DNA of 64,000 nt from Mesorhizobium comanense. Its GTDB lineage: Bacteria; Pseudomonadota; Alphaproteobacteria; Rhizobiales; Rhizobiaceae. The stretch is taken from positions 620,001 through 684,000 of the forward strand of contig NZ_SCNN01000001.1 of the NCBI RefSeq assembly GCF_005503535.1, written 5' to 3'. The notes beneath the pieces were generated by a model, which ran no database searches, was not told where the DNA came from, and saw only the letters and a list, made by a program, of their open reading frames with translations. A program made the translations under genes and the position numbers. How positions within the stretch are numbered: position 1 is the stretch's first letter; every line of letters starts with the position of its first letter. Of this stretch, positions 17,200-26,776 are shown piece after piece.

Positions 17200-17561
17200 C
17201 AAGGCGCTCCACGCAGGCGGACTGTTCAACGGAACATGAACGAGATTGGTGAACCAACGGTTAAGCGGGCTTGCCGCCCCCGGCCATTGCGGTAAGTCTG
17301 TCGGCTCGCATCATCATATCCGCGTGAAGCCTGCAAACCTTCCCCGGCCCTTGCCATTTGCGGCATTGACCCGGGAGACCGAACTTTAGCCGACGCTTAG
17401 GAGGCAGTTAACCACGCAATGTCTTCAGACCGGGAAAGGAATCGGTAAGGCTGTTTATTAAGCCGATCGAAAGAGCTTCTCCCTAGATTGCCAGCATCCG
17501 ATCAACCACCACAGAAGTTGACGGAAGTGCTGTAAACACCACGTGGAGTAGGAGCTCTCGA
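17200..17561. other. divergent control region of pilA and the minus-strand tad genes
   Basis: No coding sequence seen. The interval separates the minus-strand pilus-domain gene from pilA and must hold at least two promoters. It contains a TTAG-N7-TTAG at 17386-17400 and a TTAACC at 17408-17413. A GGAGTAGGAG ribosome-binding site precedes pilA. Confidence 0.6.
17386..17413 (+). promoter_or_regulatory. possible CtrA-binding sites upstream of pilA
   Basis: TTAG-N7-TTAG at 17386-17400 (six of eight matches to the CtrA full site) is followed by the half-site TTAACC at 17408-17413, about 150 bases before the pilA start. CtrA directly activates pilA in Caulobacter, so the position is sensible, but the match is imperfect. 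Confidence 0.35.
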
Positions 17562-17738
17562 ATGTCTAATCTCATTGCACGTTTCGTGAAGGACGAATCC
17601 GGCGCGACCGCCATCGAATATGGTCTGATCGCCGCTCTCATCGCGCTCGCCATCATCACCGGCGCCGGCGCGCTCGGCAATGCCATCAACGGCAAGTTCA
17701 CCTCGATCGGCACCACCCTGAACAGCAGCGGCGGCTGA
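17562..17738 (+). CDS. pilA: Flp/Fap-type major pilin
   Basis: A 58-residue prepilin of the Flp family, the main subunit of the tight-adherence pilus. It has the short basic leader MSNLIARFVKDESG, the cleavage Gly followed by ATAIEYGLIAALIALAIITG (mature Glu at position 5 and adjacent Tyr, the Flp signature), and a short Gly/Ser-rich tail NSSGG. It should be processed by the CpaA peptidase encoded next. It has a good ribosome site (GGAGTAGGAG) and is followed by a stem-loop, so it is probably expressed at a higher level than the downstream cpa genes. Confidence 0.95.
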   Translation: MSNLIARFVKDESGATAIEYGLIAALIALAIITGAGALGNAINGKFTSIGTTLNSSGG

Positions 17739-17773
17739 TCCGCTTACTGCTGAACGCTGGGGTTACGTTCCTG

Positions 17774-17807
17774 ACAGGGGCCGCCATCTGGCGGCCCCTG
17801 TTCTATT
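17774..17807 (+). terminator. stem-loop after pilA
   Basis: Perfect 12-base stem (17774-17785 with 17790-17801), four-base loop ATCT, then TCTATT. The U-tract is poor, so it may give partial termination and protect the abundant pilA mRNA from 3' decay. Confidence 0.7.
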
Positions 17808-17927
17808 GCGCCCGTCCGCTTGCTCGACGGGACTGCGAAACACAATCGCCTTTTCCCGTTGAACCTCATCAATCGTTAATCGAACCGGCCTAGATTAGGC
17901 CCCTGTGCACAATAGGCATGAGCGCCG

Positions 17928-18446
17928 ATGCTTGAAGCCCTGATCTTCGTCGTCTTCCCGTTCTGCATGCTGTTTGCCGCGATCTCCGACATGCTGTCGA
18001 TGACGATCGCAAACCGCGTGCCGGTGCTGCTTGTCGTCGTCTTCGCGCTGGTCGCGCCGCTGACGGGCATGGAATGGGCTGCCTACGGCTGGCACTTCGC
18101 CGCCGGCGCCATCGTGCTGGCCGTGACGTTCGGTCTCTTTGCCATGGGCGGCATGGGCGGCGGCGACGCCAAGCTTCTGGCCGCCACGGCCGTGTGGATG
18201 GGGTTCAACATCAACTTGGTCGAATATCTGGTCGTCTCGACATTCATCGGCGGTCTTCTGACCGTAGCCATTCTGGTCTACCGCAAGTCGCCGCTGGCGG
18301 TCGTTACCGGCCGCAATCCTTTCCTGCGCCATTTCGCGGACGAGAAGACCGGCATTCCCTATGGGATCGCGCTTGGCCTGGGCGGTTTGATGACCTACCC
18401 GGATTCACCCCTGGTGGTGTGGGCGCTGGCACAGCTGGCAGGCTGA
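17928..18446 (+). CDS. cpaA: prepilin peptidase CpaA/TadV
   Basis: Inner-membrane aspartyl protease that cleaves the leader of Flp prepilin and TadE-type pseudopilins. The 172-residue protein has about five membrane helices and both catalytic aspartates: Asp21 in ISDMLSMTIANR and Asp80 in the GxGD motif MGGGDAKLL. It lacks the N-terminal methylase domain of PilD, as expected for CpaA. It lies between pilA and cpaB. Confidence 0.94.
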   Translation: MLEALIFVVFPFCMLFAAISDMLSMTIANRVPVLLVVVFALVAPLTGMEWAAYGWHFAAGAIVLAVTFGLFAMGGMGGGDAKLLAATAVWMGFNINLVEYLVVSTFIGGLLTVAILVYRKSPLAVVTGRNPFLRHFADEKTGIPYGIALGLGGLMTYPDSPLVVWALAQLAG

Positions 18447-18653
18447 ACGAATTCCATCCTTTACCGATCGCGTTCTCACCGGCTGCGAAGGCAGCCGGTG
18501 ACGTGCTTTGGGCTGAAGGCGGCACGATCCTTCTAATTTATGTAAACCTTAAATTAATCACGATCGTAAGCATTGCATTAACCTTGTTTTGACGATTGCC
18601 GCTGCAAAGTCCGGCCTGGCTACGTGGTTTGCCAAGGGCGAGGGTTCGGACAG

Positions 18654-19469
18654 ATGCCAGCATCCCGATTGATTATTCTGAGCGTGGCGGTGGCCGCGGC
18701 GGGCGGTGCTGGTTATGTCGCCAAGAACATGGTCGCCGCGCCGCCGCCCCAGATCGTCGTCGATTCAGGTCCCAAGGCTCCCGAGGTGCCTCTGCAGGAT
18801 GTGCTTGTGCTGTCGGGCGATGTCGGCATGGGCAGCCAGCTCGAGAACAACATCACCTGGCAGTCCTGGCCGGCCGACGGCATCAACGCCAATTTCATCA
18901 CCAAGGCCAATGCGCCCGACGCGCTGGAGAAGCTGAAGGGGTCGACTGCCCGTGTGGCGATGTATGCGGGCGAGCCGGTGCGGCGCTCCAAGCTGATCGG
19001 CGAGGGGCAAAGCTTCATGTCGTCCATCCTGCCTTCGGGGATGAGGGCAGTCGCCACGACCATCTCGGCCGACACGTCGGCCGGCGGCTTCATTCTTCCG
19101 AACGACTTCGTCGACGTCATCATGACCCGCAGGGCGGACGCTGCCAGCGGCACCACCGGCTTCAACACCGAAACCATTCTCAAGAACATCCGCGTCCTGG
19201 CGATCGACCAGACCATCCAGGAAGACGAGGAAGGCAAGAAGACCAGGGTGGGCCAGACCGCCACGCTGGAGCTGACCCCTCGCCAGGCGGAAATCATCAC
19301 GGTCGCCCAGCAGATGGCGGATCGCCTGACGCTTGCGCTGCGGGCGATCACGGACACCCAGGAAAAGAATCTGGGCGAGGCCGACTATCTCGTTTCCGGC
19401 AATGGCCGCAGGGGAACGGTGAGGCTCATCAAGTCGGGTGAAGTTTCCGAAGTAGGGGCAAGGAAATGA
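18654..19469 (+). CDS. cpaB: Flp pilus assembly protein CpaB (RcpC)
   Basis: Periplasmic protein with an N-terminal membrane anchor (ASRLIILSVAVAAAGGAGYVA) and a SAF-type domain starting near residue 40; RcpC/CpaB proteins are thought to support secretin assembly or pilus modification. 271 residues from the ATG at 18654; the frame is open a further 10 codons, but MPASRLIIL gives the normal N-terminus. The 3' end overlaps the cpaC start by four bases (ATGA). Confidence 0.92.
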   Translation: MPASRLIILSVAVAAAGGAGYVAKNMVAAPPPQIVVDSGPKAPEVPLQDVLVLSGDVGMGSQLENNITWQSWPADGINANFITKANAPDALEKLKGSTARVAMYAGEPVRRSKLIGEGQSFMSSILPSGMRAVATTISADTSAGGFILPNDFVDVIMTRRADAASGTTGFNTETILKNIRVLAIDQTIQEDEEGKKTRVGQTATLELTPRQAEIITVAQQMADRLTLALRAITDTQEKNLGEADYLVSGNGRRGTVRLIKSGEVSEVGARK

Positions 19470-20983
19470 GGCTAAGCGCTAAACTGCCGGCAATCATGGC
19501 CACGACGCTCAGCCTGCTGCTTGCTGGCACGAACATTCAGGGTGTCGTCCAGGCCAAGAGCACGCAGGTGACGGCCACGACGGCCAACCAGCGCGTCAAG
19601 CTAGGCCTCAACAAGTCCGTCGTCATAGACTTGCCCAGCGACGCCTATGACATTCTCGTCGCCAACCCGTCAGTTGCCGATGCGGTGACCCGCACGGCAA
19701 GGCGCATCTACCTCTTCGGCAAGGCTGTCGGCGAAACCAACATCTTTGTCTTCGGTCCGAACGGCGAACAGATTGCCAGCCTCGATCTTGCCGTCGAACG
19801 CGACGTCGCCGGCCTCGAGGATTACATCAAGCGCTTCCTGCCGACCTCGGCCATCAAGGTCGAGTTGCTGAACGACAACGTCATCCTGACCGGCACCGTC
19901 GACACGCCGCTGGACGCCAAGCGTGCGGTCGACCTGGCGACGATCTTCGTGTCAGGCGGTGAAGCGACGACGGGACAATATTCGCAGACCGCCGCCGGCG
20001 GCTCGGCCCAGAGCGGCGTCGACATCAACAACCCGGACCAGGAACGCCGTACCTCCAAGATCGTCAACCTGCTTCAGATCATCGGCGACGATCAGGTCAC
20101 CCTTAAGGTGACCGTCGCGGAAGTCAGCCGATCGGTGATGAAACAGCTCGGCGTCAACATGATCGGCAACGGCGGCAGCAACGGCATCAGCTATGGCGCG
20201 ATCAGCGACAACTTCACGGGCCTCGGCAAGCAGCTGTCGAATTCGGGCTTCAGCATCGGCAACTCGGCGCTGATGGCCTACATCAACGCCATGGAGGAGT
20301 CGGGCGTCATGAAGACGCTCGCCGAGCCGACCTTGACCGCGGTGTCGGGCGAGAAGGCGACCTTCAAGGTCGGTGGCGAATACAATATGGTGAGCGGCGT
20401 CTCCCAGAACGTCTCCACCGACAACCAGACGGGCCTCAAGACCTACACGATCGACAAGATCGAGTATGGCATCGGCCTGGAATTCCAGCCGGTTGTGCTG
20501 TCCCCGGGCCGCATCAGCCTCAAGGTCAGGACGTCGGTTTCCGAGCCGACGACCGAAGGGTCGGTGTCGTTGTCGTCGGGGGTTACCAGCCCCGGCATGA
20601 ATGCCCTGTCGCTGCGCAAGCGCCTTGCCGACACAACGGTGGAGTTGCCTTCCGGCGGATCCATGATGATTGCCGGCCTTGTCCGCGACGACGTCAGGCA
20701 GTCGGTCAACGGGCTGCCCGGGCTGACGAAGATTCCGGTGCTCGGCGCGCTCTTCCGCAGCAGGGACTTCGTGCGCAACGAGAGCGAACTCGTCATCATC
20801 ATCACGCCGTATCTGGCGCGGCCGGTGGCACGCAACGATCTCGCCAAGCCGGACGACAATTTCAATCCAGCCAGCGATGGCGCCGGCATGTTCCTGGGCA
20901 AGGTAAATCGCGTCTACGGCACCATGCAGACCGACAAGCCCAACGGCCGGTATCACGGCGTTGTCGGCTACATCTACAAGTGA
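19466..20983 (+). CDS. cpaC: type II/III secretion-like secretin CpaC (RcpA)
   Basis: Outer-membrane channel through which the Flp pilus exits. The 505 residues comprise a signal peptide (ending near TNIQGVVQA), a pilus-formation N-terminal domain (NKSVVIDLPSDAYDILVANP), a BON-like domain near residue 125, and a secretin core with VSGEKATFKVGGEY and the C-terminal VELPSGGSMMIAGLVRDDV and VNGLPGLTKIPVLGALFRS motifs. It is four-base overlapped with cpaB. Confidence 0.95.
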   Translation: MRLSAKLPAIMATTLSLLLAGTNIQGVVQAKSTQVTATTANQRVKLGLNKSVVIDLPSDAYDILVANPSVADAVTRTARRIYLFGKAVGETNIFVFGPNGEQIASLDLAVERDVAGLEDYIKRFLPTSAIKVELLNDNVILTGTVDTPLDAKRAVDLATIFVSGGEATTGQYSQTAAGGSAQSGVDINNPDQERRTSKIVNLLQIIGDDQVTLKVTVAEVSRSVMKQLGVNMIGNGGSNGISYGAISDNFTGLGKQLSNSGFSIGNSALMAYINAMEESGVMKTLAEPTLTAVSGEKATFKVGGEYNMVSGVSQNVSTDNQTGLKTYTIDKIEYGIGLEFQPVVLSPGRISLKVRTSVSEPTTEGSVSLSSGVTSPGMNALSLRKRLADTTVELPSGGSMMIAGLVRDDVRQSVNGLPGLTKIPVLGALFRSRDFVRNESELVIIITPYLARPVARNDLAKPDDNFNPASDGAGMFLGKVNRVYGTMQTDKPNGRYHGVVGYIYK

Positions 20984-20997
20984 ATGGGGAAGCGGAC

Positions 20998-21735
20998 ATG
21001 TCTCAGTCAGCCTTGAAGGCACGGACCATCGCCATGGCGATCCGCTCCGGCCGTTCGCGCAGCTACCGGCGGGCCCTACCGGTTCTGGCGATGGCGGTGA
21101 CGGCCCTGCTGGCCGGTTGCGCGCAACGCGACAGCATCACTGTCGGCGCCATTCCGGACGATTATCGCACCAACCATCCCATCGTCATCGCGGAGAAGAA
21201 CCAGAAGATCGACCTTCCGGTCGGCGCCGGCGACCGTGGCATGACCGGGTCGCAGCGCGACACGCTTCTTGGCTTCCTCGACAGCTATGACAAAAGCGCT
21301 GCACCGACACTGACGATCCAGATTCCCCGCGGCTCGGCCAATGAGGTTGCCGCGACGGCGGCCGGCCGCGATTTCGCCCGGCTGGCGGTCGCCAGCGGCG
21401 TCAAGCGCAACCGGATCGTCGTCGTGCCCTATCAGGCCGGCTCGAGTGAGGCATCCGCCCCTATTCGCGTCTCCTACATCGCTGTGAGGGCACAGACCGA
21501 CAAATGCGGACGCTGGCCCGATGACCTCGCCGATACATCGGAAAACAAGCATTACGCCGACTTCGGCTGCTCCTATCAGAACAATCTTGCCGCCCAGATG
21601 GCCAACCCCGCCGATCTGCTTGGGCCGCGCAAGTCCACCACGATCGACGCGGAAAACCGCGGCGCGGTGATCGACGTCTATCGGGCCAGGGGCATTTCGA
21701 CCGAATTCCTCGGCAATTCGGAAGTGACTTACTGA
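20998..21735 (+). CDS. cpaD: Flp pilus assembly lipoprotein CpaD
   Basis: A 245-residue predicted lipoprotein with a twin-Arg-rich basic N-terminus and lipobox LLAGC (VTALLAGCAQRDS); CpaD/RcpB-type proteins help secretin gating or localisation in the outer membrane. The conserved NHPIVIAEKNQKIDLPVG and GCSYQNNLAAQMANPADLLGPR segments identify the family. The ATG at 20998 follows GGGGAAGCG; an ATG at 20980 overlapping the cpaC stop would add six residues. Confidence 0.92.
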   Translation: MSQSALKARTIAMAIRSGRSRSYRRALPVLAMAVTALLAGCAQRDSITVGAIPDDYRTNHPIVIAEKNQKIDLPVGAGDRGMTGSQRDTLLGFLDSYDKSAAPTLTIQIPRGSANEVAATAAGRDFARLAVASGVKRNRIVVVPYQAGSSEASAPIRVSYIAVRAQTDKCGRWPDDLADTSENKHYADFGCSYQNNLAAQMANPADLLGPRKSTTIDAENRGAVIDVYRARGISTEFLGNSEVTY

Positions 21736-21798
21736 GCCGCGCCCCGGAGAAAGACTTGGGCAAGTGAAGCCAGGCGAAGAACAGGCCACGGAAAGAGC

Positions 21799-23088
21799 AT
21801 GACGATGAGCAACCTTGCCTATGACGCCACCGTGGACGGCGGCGATATCTCGCCGCAGGACATCGCCGCGATGCAGGCGTTACGGCCGGTTCCGCGAATC
21901 TCGATCCAGGCGTTCTGCGAGACCGAGGGCGTTGCCAATCCAGTCGAGCGCGCCGGCGAGGACCGCCGCATGACCAAGGCCCATCTCAAGGTCCACATGG
22001 GTGGCGTTCCCACCGCGATCGAATTCTACCAATCGGCGCCAACGCCGAACCTGATCCTGCTGGAATCACGCGCCGAGCCCAAGCAATTGCTGGAGCAGCT
22101 CGCGCAGCTTTCGGAATATTGCGATCCATCCTCGAAGGTGGTGGTGATCGGCCACTACAATGATGTCGGTCTCTATCGCGAACTCATTCGCTCGGGCATT
22201 TCCGAATACGTCATCGCGCCGGTGTCGATGGCCGACATCGTCAGCGTCGTGTCCTCGATTTTCGTCGATCCGGAGGCCGAGCCGCTCGGCCGCTCGGTTG
22301 CTTTCGTTGGCGCCAAGGGTGGTGTCGGTTCTTCCACCATCGCCCACAATGTCGCCTGGGCGATGTCCTCCCTGTTCAAATCCGAAGTCGTCGTTGCCGA
22401 TCTGGATCTCGCCTTCGGCACGGCCAACATCAATTTCGACCAGGATCCGGCGCAGGGCATCGCCGAAGCGGTGTTTTCGCCCGAACGCATCGACGAGGTC
22501 TATCTCGACAGGCTGCTGACCCAGTGTGCCGAGCACCTGTCACTGCTGGCGGCACCTTCGACACTGGAGCGCGTCTACGACTTCGATCCCGATGCCTTCG
22601 CACAGCTCGTCGATACCGCGCAGCGCAGCGTGCCGCTGCTGGTGCTCGACGTTCCCCATGTCTGGACCGGATGGGCCAAGAACACGCTGGTCAAGGCCGA
22701 CGAGGTCGTCATCACGGCAACGCCGGAACTGGCCAATCTGCGCAACACCAAGAACCTCGTCGACATGTTCAAGCGGCTGCGTCCCAACGATCCGCCGCCG
22801 AAGCTGATCATCAACCAGGCAGGCGTGCCGAAGCGTCCGGAAATATCGCCCTCCGACTTCGCCGAGCCGCTTGGCCTGACGCCGATGTCGGTCATCGGCT
22901 TCGATCCGGTCCTGTTCGGCAATGCAGCCAACAATGGGCGCATGCTCGGCGAGATGGATGCCAAGAACCCGGTCGTTGCCACGATCAACGAGATCGCCCA
23001 TGTGCTGACCGGCCGCAGCGAACTGAAGGCGAAGAAGAAGCCTGGCCTGGGCAGCCTGCTCGGCAAGCTCTCGCGCAACAAGAAATAA
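21799..23088 (+). CDS. cpaE: pilus assembly ATPase CpaE (TadZ)
   Basis: MinD/ParA-superfamily protein that places the Tad machinery at the cell pole. The 429 residues have an N-terminal receiver-like domain (about 60-160) and a deviant Walker A GAKGGVGSST at 171-180 in which the usual P-loop Lys before the hydroxyl residues is Ser while the signature Lys173 is kept, as in other CpaE proteins. A second start codon at 21805 is possible. It continues the cpa operon. Confidence 0.94.
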   Translation: MTMSNLAYDATVDGGDISPQDIAAMQALRPVPRISIQAFCETEGVANPVERAGEDRRMTKAHLKVHMGGVPTAIEFYQSAPTPNLILLESRAEPKQLLEQLAQLSEYCDPSSKVVVIGHYNDVGLYRELIRSGISEYVIAPVSMADIVSVVSSIFVDPEAEPLGRSVAFVGAKGGVGSSTIAHNVAWAMSSLFKSEVVVADLDLAFGTANINFDQDPAQGIAEAVFSPERIDEVYLDRLLTQCAEHLSLLAAPSTLERVYDFDPDAFAQLVDTAQRSVPLLVLDVPHVWTGWAKNTLVKADEVVITATPELANLRNTKNLVDMFKRLRPNDPPPKLIINQAGVPKRPEISPSDFAEPLGLTPMSVIGFDPVLFGNAANNGRMLGEMDAKNPVVATINEIAHVLTGRSELKAKKKPGLGSLLGKLSRNKK

Positions 23089-23111
23089 TGCAGTGGGATC
23101 GGTAGTCGATC

Positions 23112-24617
23112 ATGTTCGGTAAAAGAGGCAACGACGACGGCAACCGGTTCAAACCGGAATTTCGCCAGCCCGCACCGGCACCGGCGGCAGTGCCGGCCGC
23201 ACCGGCTGCCGCCGATACGGCCGTTCTTGCCCGTCCTCCGGCAGCGCAGCCGAGCGCACCAGCCGCACCGCCGGTCCGCCGCGCGGTAGAGGCTCCGCCC
23301 ATGGCGCCGGAGCCCAAGCGGGGCCGCGAGAAGAGCGAAACCTACTACGACACCAAGAGCCAGGTTTTTTCGGCGCTCATCGACACGATCGATCTGTCGC
23401 AGCTCGCCAAGCTCGACCCCGAAAGCGCGCGCGAGGAAATCCGCGACATCGTCAACGACATCATCGCGATCAAGAACTTCGCGATGTCGATCTCCGAGCA
23501 GGAGGAACTGCTCGAGGACATCTGCAACGACGTACTTGGCTATGGTCCGCTCGAACCGTTGCTGGCCCGCGACGACATCGCCGACATCATGGTCAACGGC
23601 TCGAAGAACGTCTACATCGAAGTCAACGGCAAGGTCGAGCAGACCAGCATCCGCTTTCGCGACAACCAGCAGCTTCTCAACATCTGCCAGCGCATCGTCA
23701 GCCAGGTCGGACGCCGCGTAGACGAGTCCAGCCCGATCTGCGATGCCCGTCTTCCCGACGGCTCGCGCGTCAACGTCATCGCCCCGCCACTCGCCATCGA
23801 CGGCACCGCACTCACCATCCGCAAATTCAAAAAGGACAAGCTGACGCTCGATCAGCTGGTCAAGTTCGGCGCCATCTCGCCGCAGGGCGCCGAAGTCCTC
23901 AAGATCATCGGCCGCGTCCGCTGCAACATCGTCATCTCGGGAGGCACTGGCTCGGGCAAGACCACGCTGCTCAACTGCCTGACGAACTACATCGACCGCG
24001 AGGAACGCGTCATCACCTGCGAGGACTCGGCGGAACTGCAGCTGCAGCAGCCGCATGTCGTGCGCCTTGAAACCCGTCCGCCCAATCTCGAAGGCGAGGG
24101 CGAGGTGACGATGCGCGACCTGGTCAAGAACTGCCTGCGCATGCGGCCCGAACGCATCATCGTCGGCGAAGTGCGCGGACCCGAGGTGTTCGACCTCCTG
24201 CAGGCGATGAACACCGGCCATGACGGCTCGATGGGAACGATCCACTCGAACAGCCCGCGCGAATGCCTGAACCGTATCGAATCGATGATCGCCATGGGCG
24301 GCTATTCGCTGCCGCAAAAGACGGTGCGTGAAATCGTCGTCGGCTCCGTCGACGTGATCATCCAGGCGGCGCGCCTGCGCGACGGCTCGCGCCGCATCAC
24401 CCACATCACCGAGGTGATCGGGATGGAAGGCGACGTCATCATCACGCAGGACATCGTCCTCTACAACATCAAGGGCGAGGACGCTAACGGCAGGTTGCTG
24501 GGAGAGCATGTGTCGACCGGCATCGGTCGCCCGCATTTCTGGGACCGGGCCCGTTATTATGGCGAGGAACAGCGCCTCGCCACCGCGCTCGAGGCGATGG
24601 AGAAGCGCGCTGACTGA
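23112..24617 (+). CDS. cpaF: Flp pilus assembly ATPase CpaF (TadA)
   Basis: Hexameric secretion ATPase that powers both extension and retraction of Flp pili. The 501-residue protein has a Pro/Ala-rich N-terminal tail (about 15-75), an N-terminal alpha-helical domain, Walker [10 protein letters not shown] at about 277-285, an Asp box CEDSAELQL, and Walker [12 protein letters not shown] near 348-358, followed by the His box [14 protein letters not shown]. 23 bases separate it from cpaE. Confidence 0.96.
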   Translation: MFGKRGNDDGNRFKPEFRQPAPAPAAVPAAPAAADTAVLARPPAAQPSAPAAPPVRRAVEAPPMAPEPKRGREKSETYYDTKSQVFSALIDTIDLSQLAKLDPESAREEIRDIVNDIIAIKNFAMSISEQEELLEDICNDVLGYGPLEPLLARDDIADIMVNGSKNVYIEVNGKVEQTSIRFRDNQQLLNICQRIVSQVGRRVDESSPICDARLPDGSRVNVIAPPLAIDGTALTIRKFKKDKLTLDQLVKFGAISPQGAEVLKIIGRVRCNIVISGGTGSGKTTLLNCLTNYIDREERVITCEDSAELQLQQPHVVRLETRPPNLEGEGEVTMRDLVKNCLRMRPERIIVGEVRGPEVFDLLQAMNTGHDGSMGTIHSNSPRECLNRIESMIAMGGYSLPQKTVREIVVGSVDVIIQAARLRDGSRRITHITEVIGMEGDVIITQDIVLYNIKGEDANGRLLGEHVSTGIGRPHFWDRARYYGEEQRLATALEAMEKRAD

Positions 24618-24646
24618 CGCATCCGCAGGCGTGAAGGTTCTGGTCG

Positions 24647-25660
24647 ATGTTTGGAATTGACGGCACTGTATTGGCGTTTGTCGTGCTCGCCGGCTTCAGC
24701 GCCGGCGCGATCGCTTATGCATTGCTGTTCAACCAGATCAGCAACGAGAAGCAGACCGGCAAGCGGCTTGAGACGATCAAGTCGGCCGAAACGGACCGCT
24801 CCATCGTCAAGGCCACGCGAGACCGCGCCGCGGACGCCGCCAAGCGCCGCAAGTCGGTCCAGGATTCGCTGAAGGAGCTCGACGAGAAGCAGAAAACCAA
24901 GGACAGCGCGATCAAGAAGCCGCCGCTGAAAGCGCAGCTTCGGCAGGCCGGCATGAAGGTTTCGATCGAGCGCTTCTATATCTATTCCGCCATATGCGGC
25001 CTTGCGCTGACGGTTGTCGCGTTCGTGGCGGGAACGCCCCTGCTGGTCTTGCCCGGGGTGCTGGTGGCTGGCGGACTCGGCCTGCCGCGCTGGTTCGTCT
25101 CGTTTCGCCGCACCCGGCGCGTCAAGGCATTCCTCAACGAATTCCCGAACGCGCTCGATATCATCGTGCGCGCGGTCAAGTCCGGTCTGCCGCTGAACGA
25201 TGCGGTGCGTCTGATCGCCAACGAATCCCCCGAGCCGGTGAAGACCGAATTCCGCCGCATCGTCGATTCGCAGCAGATGGGACTGTCGATCCCTGACGCG
25301 ACCTTGCGCATGCCCGAAACCATGCCCTGCACCGAGGCCAGTTTCTTCGGCATCGTCATCCAGATCCAGTCGCAGGCCGGCGGCAATCTATCCGAGGCGC
25401 TGGGCAACCTGTCGCGCGTGCTTCGTGACCGCAAGAAGATGAAGGCCAAGGTCCAGGCCCTGTCCATGGAAGCCAAGGCGTCCGCCGCCATCATCGGCGC
25501 TCTGCCCTTCATCGTCGCCTTCCTGGTCTATCTTTCAAGCCCGAACTACATGCTGCCGCTGTTCACCACCAGCGTCGGCAATCTGATCCTCGGCGTCGCG
25601 GGCGTCTGGATGTCGATCGGCATCTTCGTGATGCGCAAGATGATGAACTTCGAAGTCTAG
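24647..25660 (+). CDS. tadB: Tad secretion inner-membrane protein TadB
   Basis: Platform protein of the GspF/PilC fold that pairs with TadC to form the inner-membrane core acted on by CpaF. 337 residues: N-terminal transmembrane helix, a charged linker (residues 45-95), a pair of helices near 105-150, the T2SSF domain with FPNALDIIVRAVKSGLPLNDAVRLIANESPEPV, and two C-terminal helices. It is followed after 9 bases by tadC. Confidence 0.94.
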   Translation: MFGIDGTVLAFVVLAGFSAGAIAYALLFNQISNEKQTGKRLETIKSAETDRSIVKATRDRAADAAKRRKSVQDSLKELDEKQKTKDSAIKKPPLKAQLRQAGMKVSIERFYIYSAICGLALTVVAFVAGTPLLVLPGVLVAGGLGLPRWFVSFRRTRRVKAFLNEFPNALDIIVRAVKSGLPLNDAVRLIANESPEPVKTEFRRIVDSQQMGLSIPDATLRMPETMPCTEASFFGIVIQIQSQAGGNLSEALGNLSRVLRDRKKMKAKVQALSMEAKASAAIIGALPFIVAFLVYLSSPNYMLPLFTTSVGNLILGVAGVWMSIGIFVMRKMMNFEV

Positions 25661-25669
25661 GGCCGCGGC

Positions 25670-26686
25670 ATGAGCGAGCAAGTCATCAAGTCACTGACCG
25701 ATCCCGGCCTGCTGATCGCGATGCTGGTCGCGATCGCCGTGTTCGCCACCGTCTTCACGCTGCTGCCGGCTCTTGGCGGCAACCAGCTGAAGTCCCGCAT
25801 GAAATCGGTGGCGCTGGAGCGGGACGAACTGCGCGCCAAGCAGCGCGCCAGGCTCGCGACCGAGGCCGACCGCCGCCGCAAGGGCCTGCGCGAACAGCAG
25901 TCGGTCGGCATGCGCAACATCGTCGACCGGCTCGATCTGCGGCGCGCCCTGGCCGACGAGGCCACCCTGCAGAAGCTCAAGGTTGCCGGCTTTCGCGGGC
26001 AGAATCCGCTGACCCGGTTCCTCTTCTTCCGCCTTGTCCTGCCTTTCGTCGGCTTCGCGCTGGCCCTGGTTTACATCTTCGTGCTCGGCGGATTGCCTGA
26101 CAAGCCGCTGGTCATCCGGCTGTTCGTCTGCGTCCTCGTCGCCTATGGCGGCTTCTACGCACCGGTGCTCTACGTCAACAACCGAGCCACCAAGCGCAAG
26201 CAGTCGATCCAGATGGCATGGCCGGATGCGCTCGACCTGATGCTCATCTGCGTGGAATCGGGCATGTCGGTGGAAGCCGCGTTGCGCAAGGTCGCCGACG
26301 AAATCGGCGCGCAGTCGGTGGCTCTGGCAGAAGAATTCATCCTGACCAACGCAGAGCTTTCCTATCTGCAGGAACGCAAGCAGGCCTATGAAAACCTGGC
26401 CAGCCGTACCGGTCTGGAATCGGTCAAATCGGTCTCGCAGGCGCTCGTCCAGGCCGAGCGCTACGGCACGCCGGTGGCGCACGCGCTGCGCGTGCTGGCC
26501 AGCGAGAGCCGGGACATGCGCATGAACGCCGCCGAGAAGAAGGCAGCCGCCCTGCCGCCCAAGCTCACCGTGCCGATGATCCTGTTCTTCCTGCCGGTGC
26601 TCTTCGCCATCATTCTTGGCCCCGCCGGCATCCAGGTCAGCCAGCGCGGCATTTTCGGCGATCATCACTCCACGAGCGCCCAGTAG
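25670..26686 (+). CDS. tadC: Tad secretion inner-membrane protein TadC
   Basis: Partner of TadB, 338 residues with the same T2SSF architecture: N-terminal helix, charged segment, two central helices (about 120-165), the signature WPDALDLMLICVESGMSVEAALRKVADEIG, and a terminal helix. Last gene of the plus-strand operon; it converges on the tadD-like gene, with a shared stem-loop between them. Confidence 0.94.
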   Translation: MSEQVIKSLTDPGLLIAMLVAIAVFATVFTLLPALGGNQLKSRMKSVALERDELRAKQRARLATEADRRRKGLREQQSVGMRNIVDRLDLRRALADEATLQKLKVAGFRGQNPLTRFLFFRLVLPFVGFALALVYIFVLGGLPDKPLVIRLFVCVLVAYGGFYAPVLYVNNRATKRKQSIQMAWPDALDLMLICVESGMSVEAALRKVADEIGAQSVALAEEFILTNAELSYLQERKQAYENLASRTGLESVKSVSQALVQAERYGTPVAHALRVLASESRDMRMNAAEKKAAALPPKLTVPMILFFLPVLFAIILGPAGIQVSQRGIFGDHHSTSAQ

Positions 26687-26710
26687 AGCCAATCGGCACG
26701 ATCCGGATGA

Positions 26711-26745
26711 GAAAAGCCGCGCAACGGATGTTGCACGGCTCTCAT
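26711..26745 (-). terminator. terminator between convergent tadC and tadD
   Basis: Ten-base stem with one G-U pair (26716-26725 with 26730-26739, loop ggat). Read leftward it is followed by TTTTCT, giving a terminator for the minus-strand TadD gene; read rightward the tail is CTCAT, so it is weaker for tadC. Confidence 0.7.
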
Positions 26746-26776
26746 GTCTGACGCGATCGGGTATGGCGCTACGCGA

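Noticed and set aside
22575..24536. Long minus-strand frame antisense to cpaE and cpaF
   Set aside because: Both plus genes have intact ATPase motifs; the reverse frame shows the same shadow composition.
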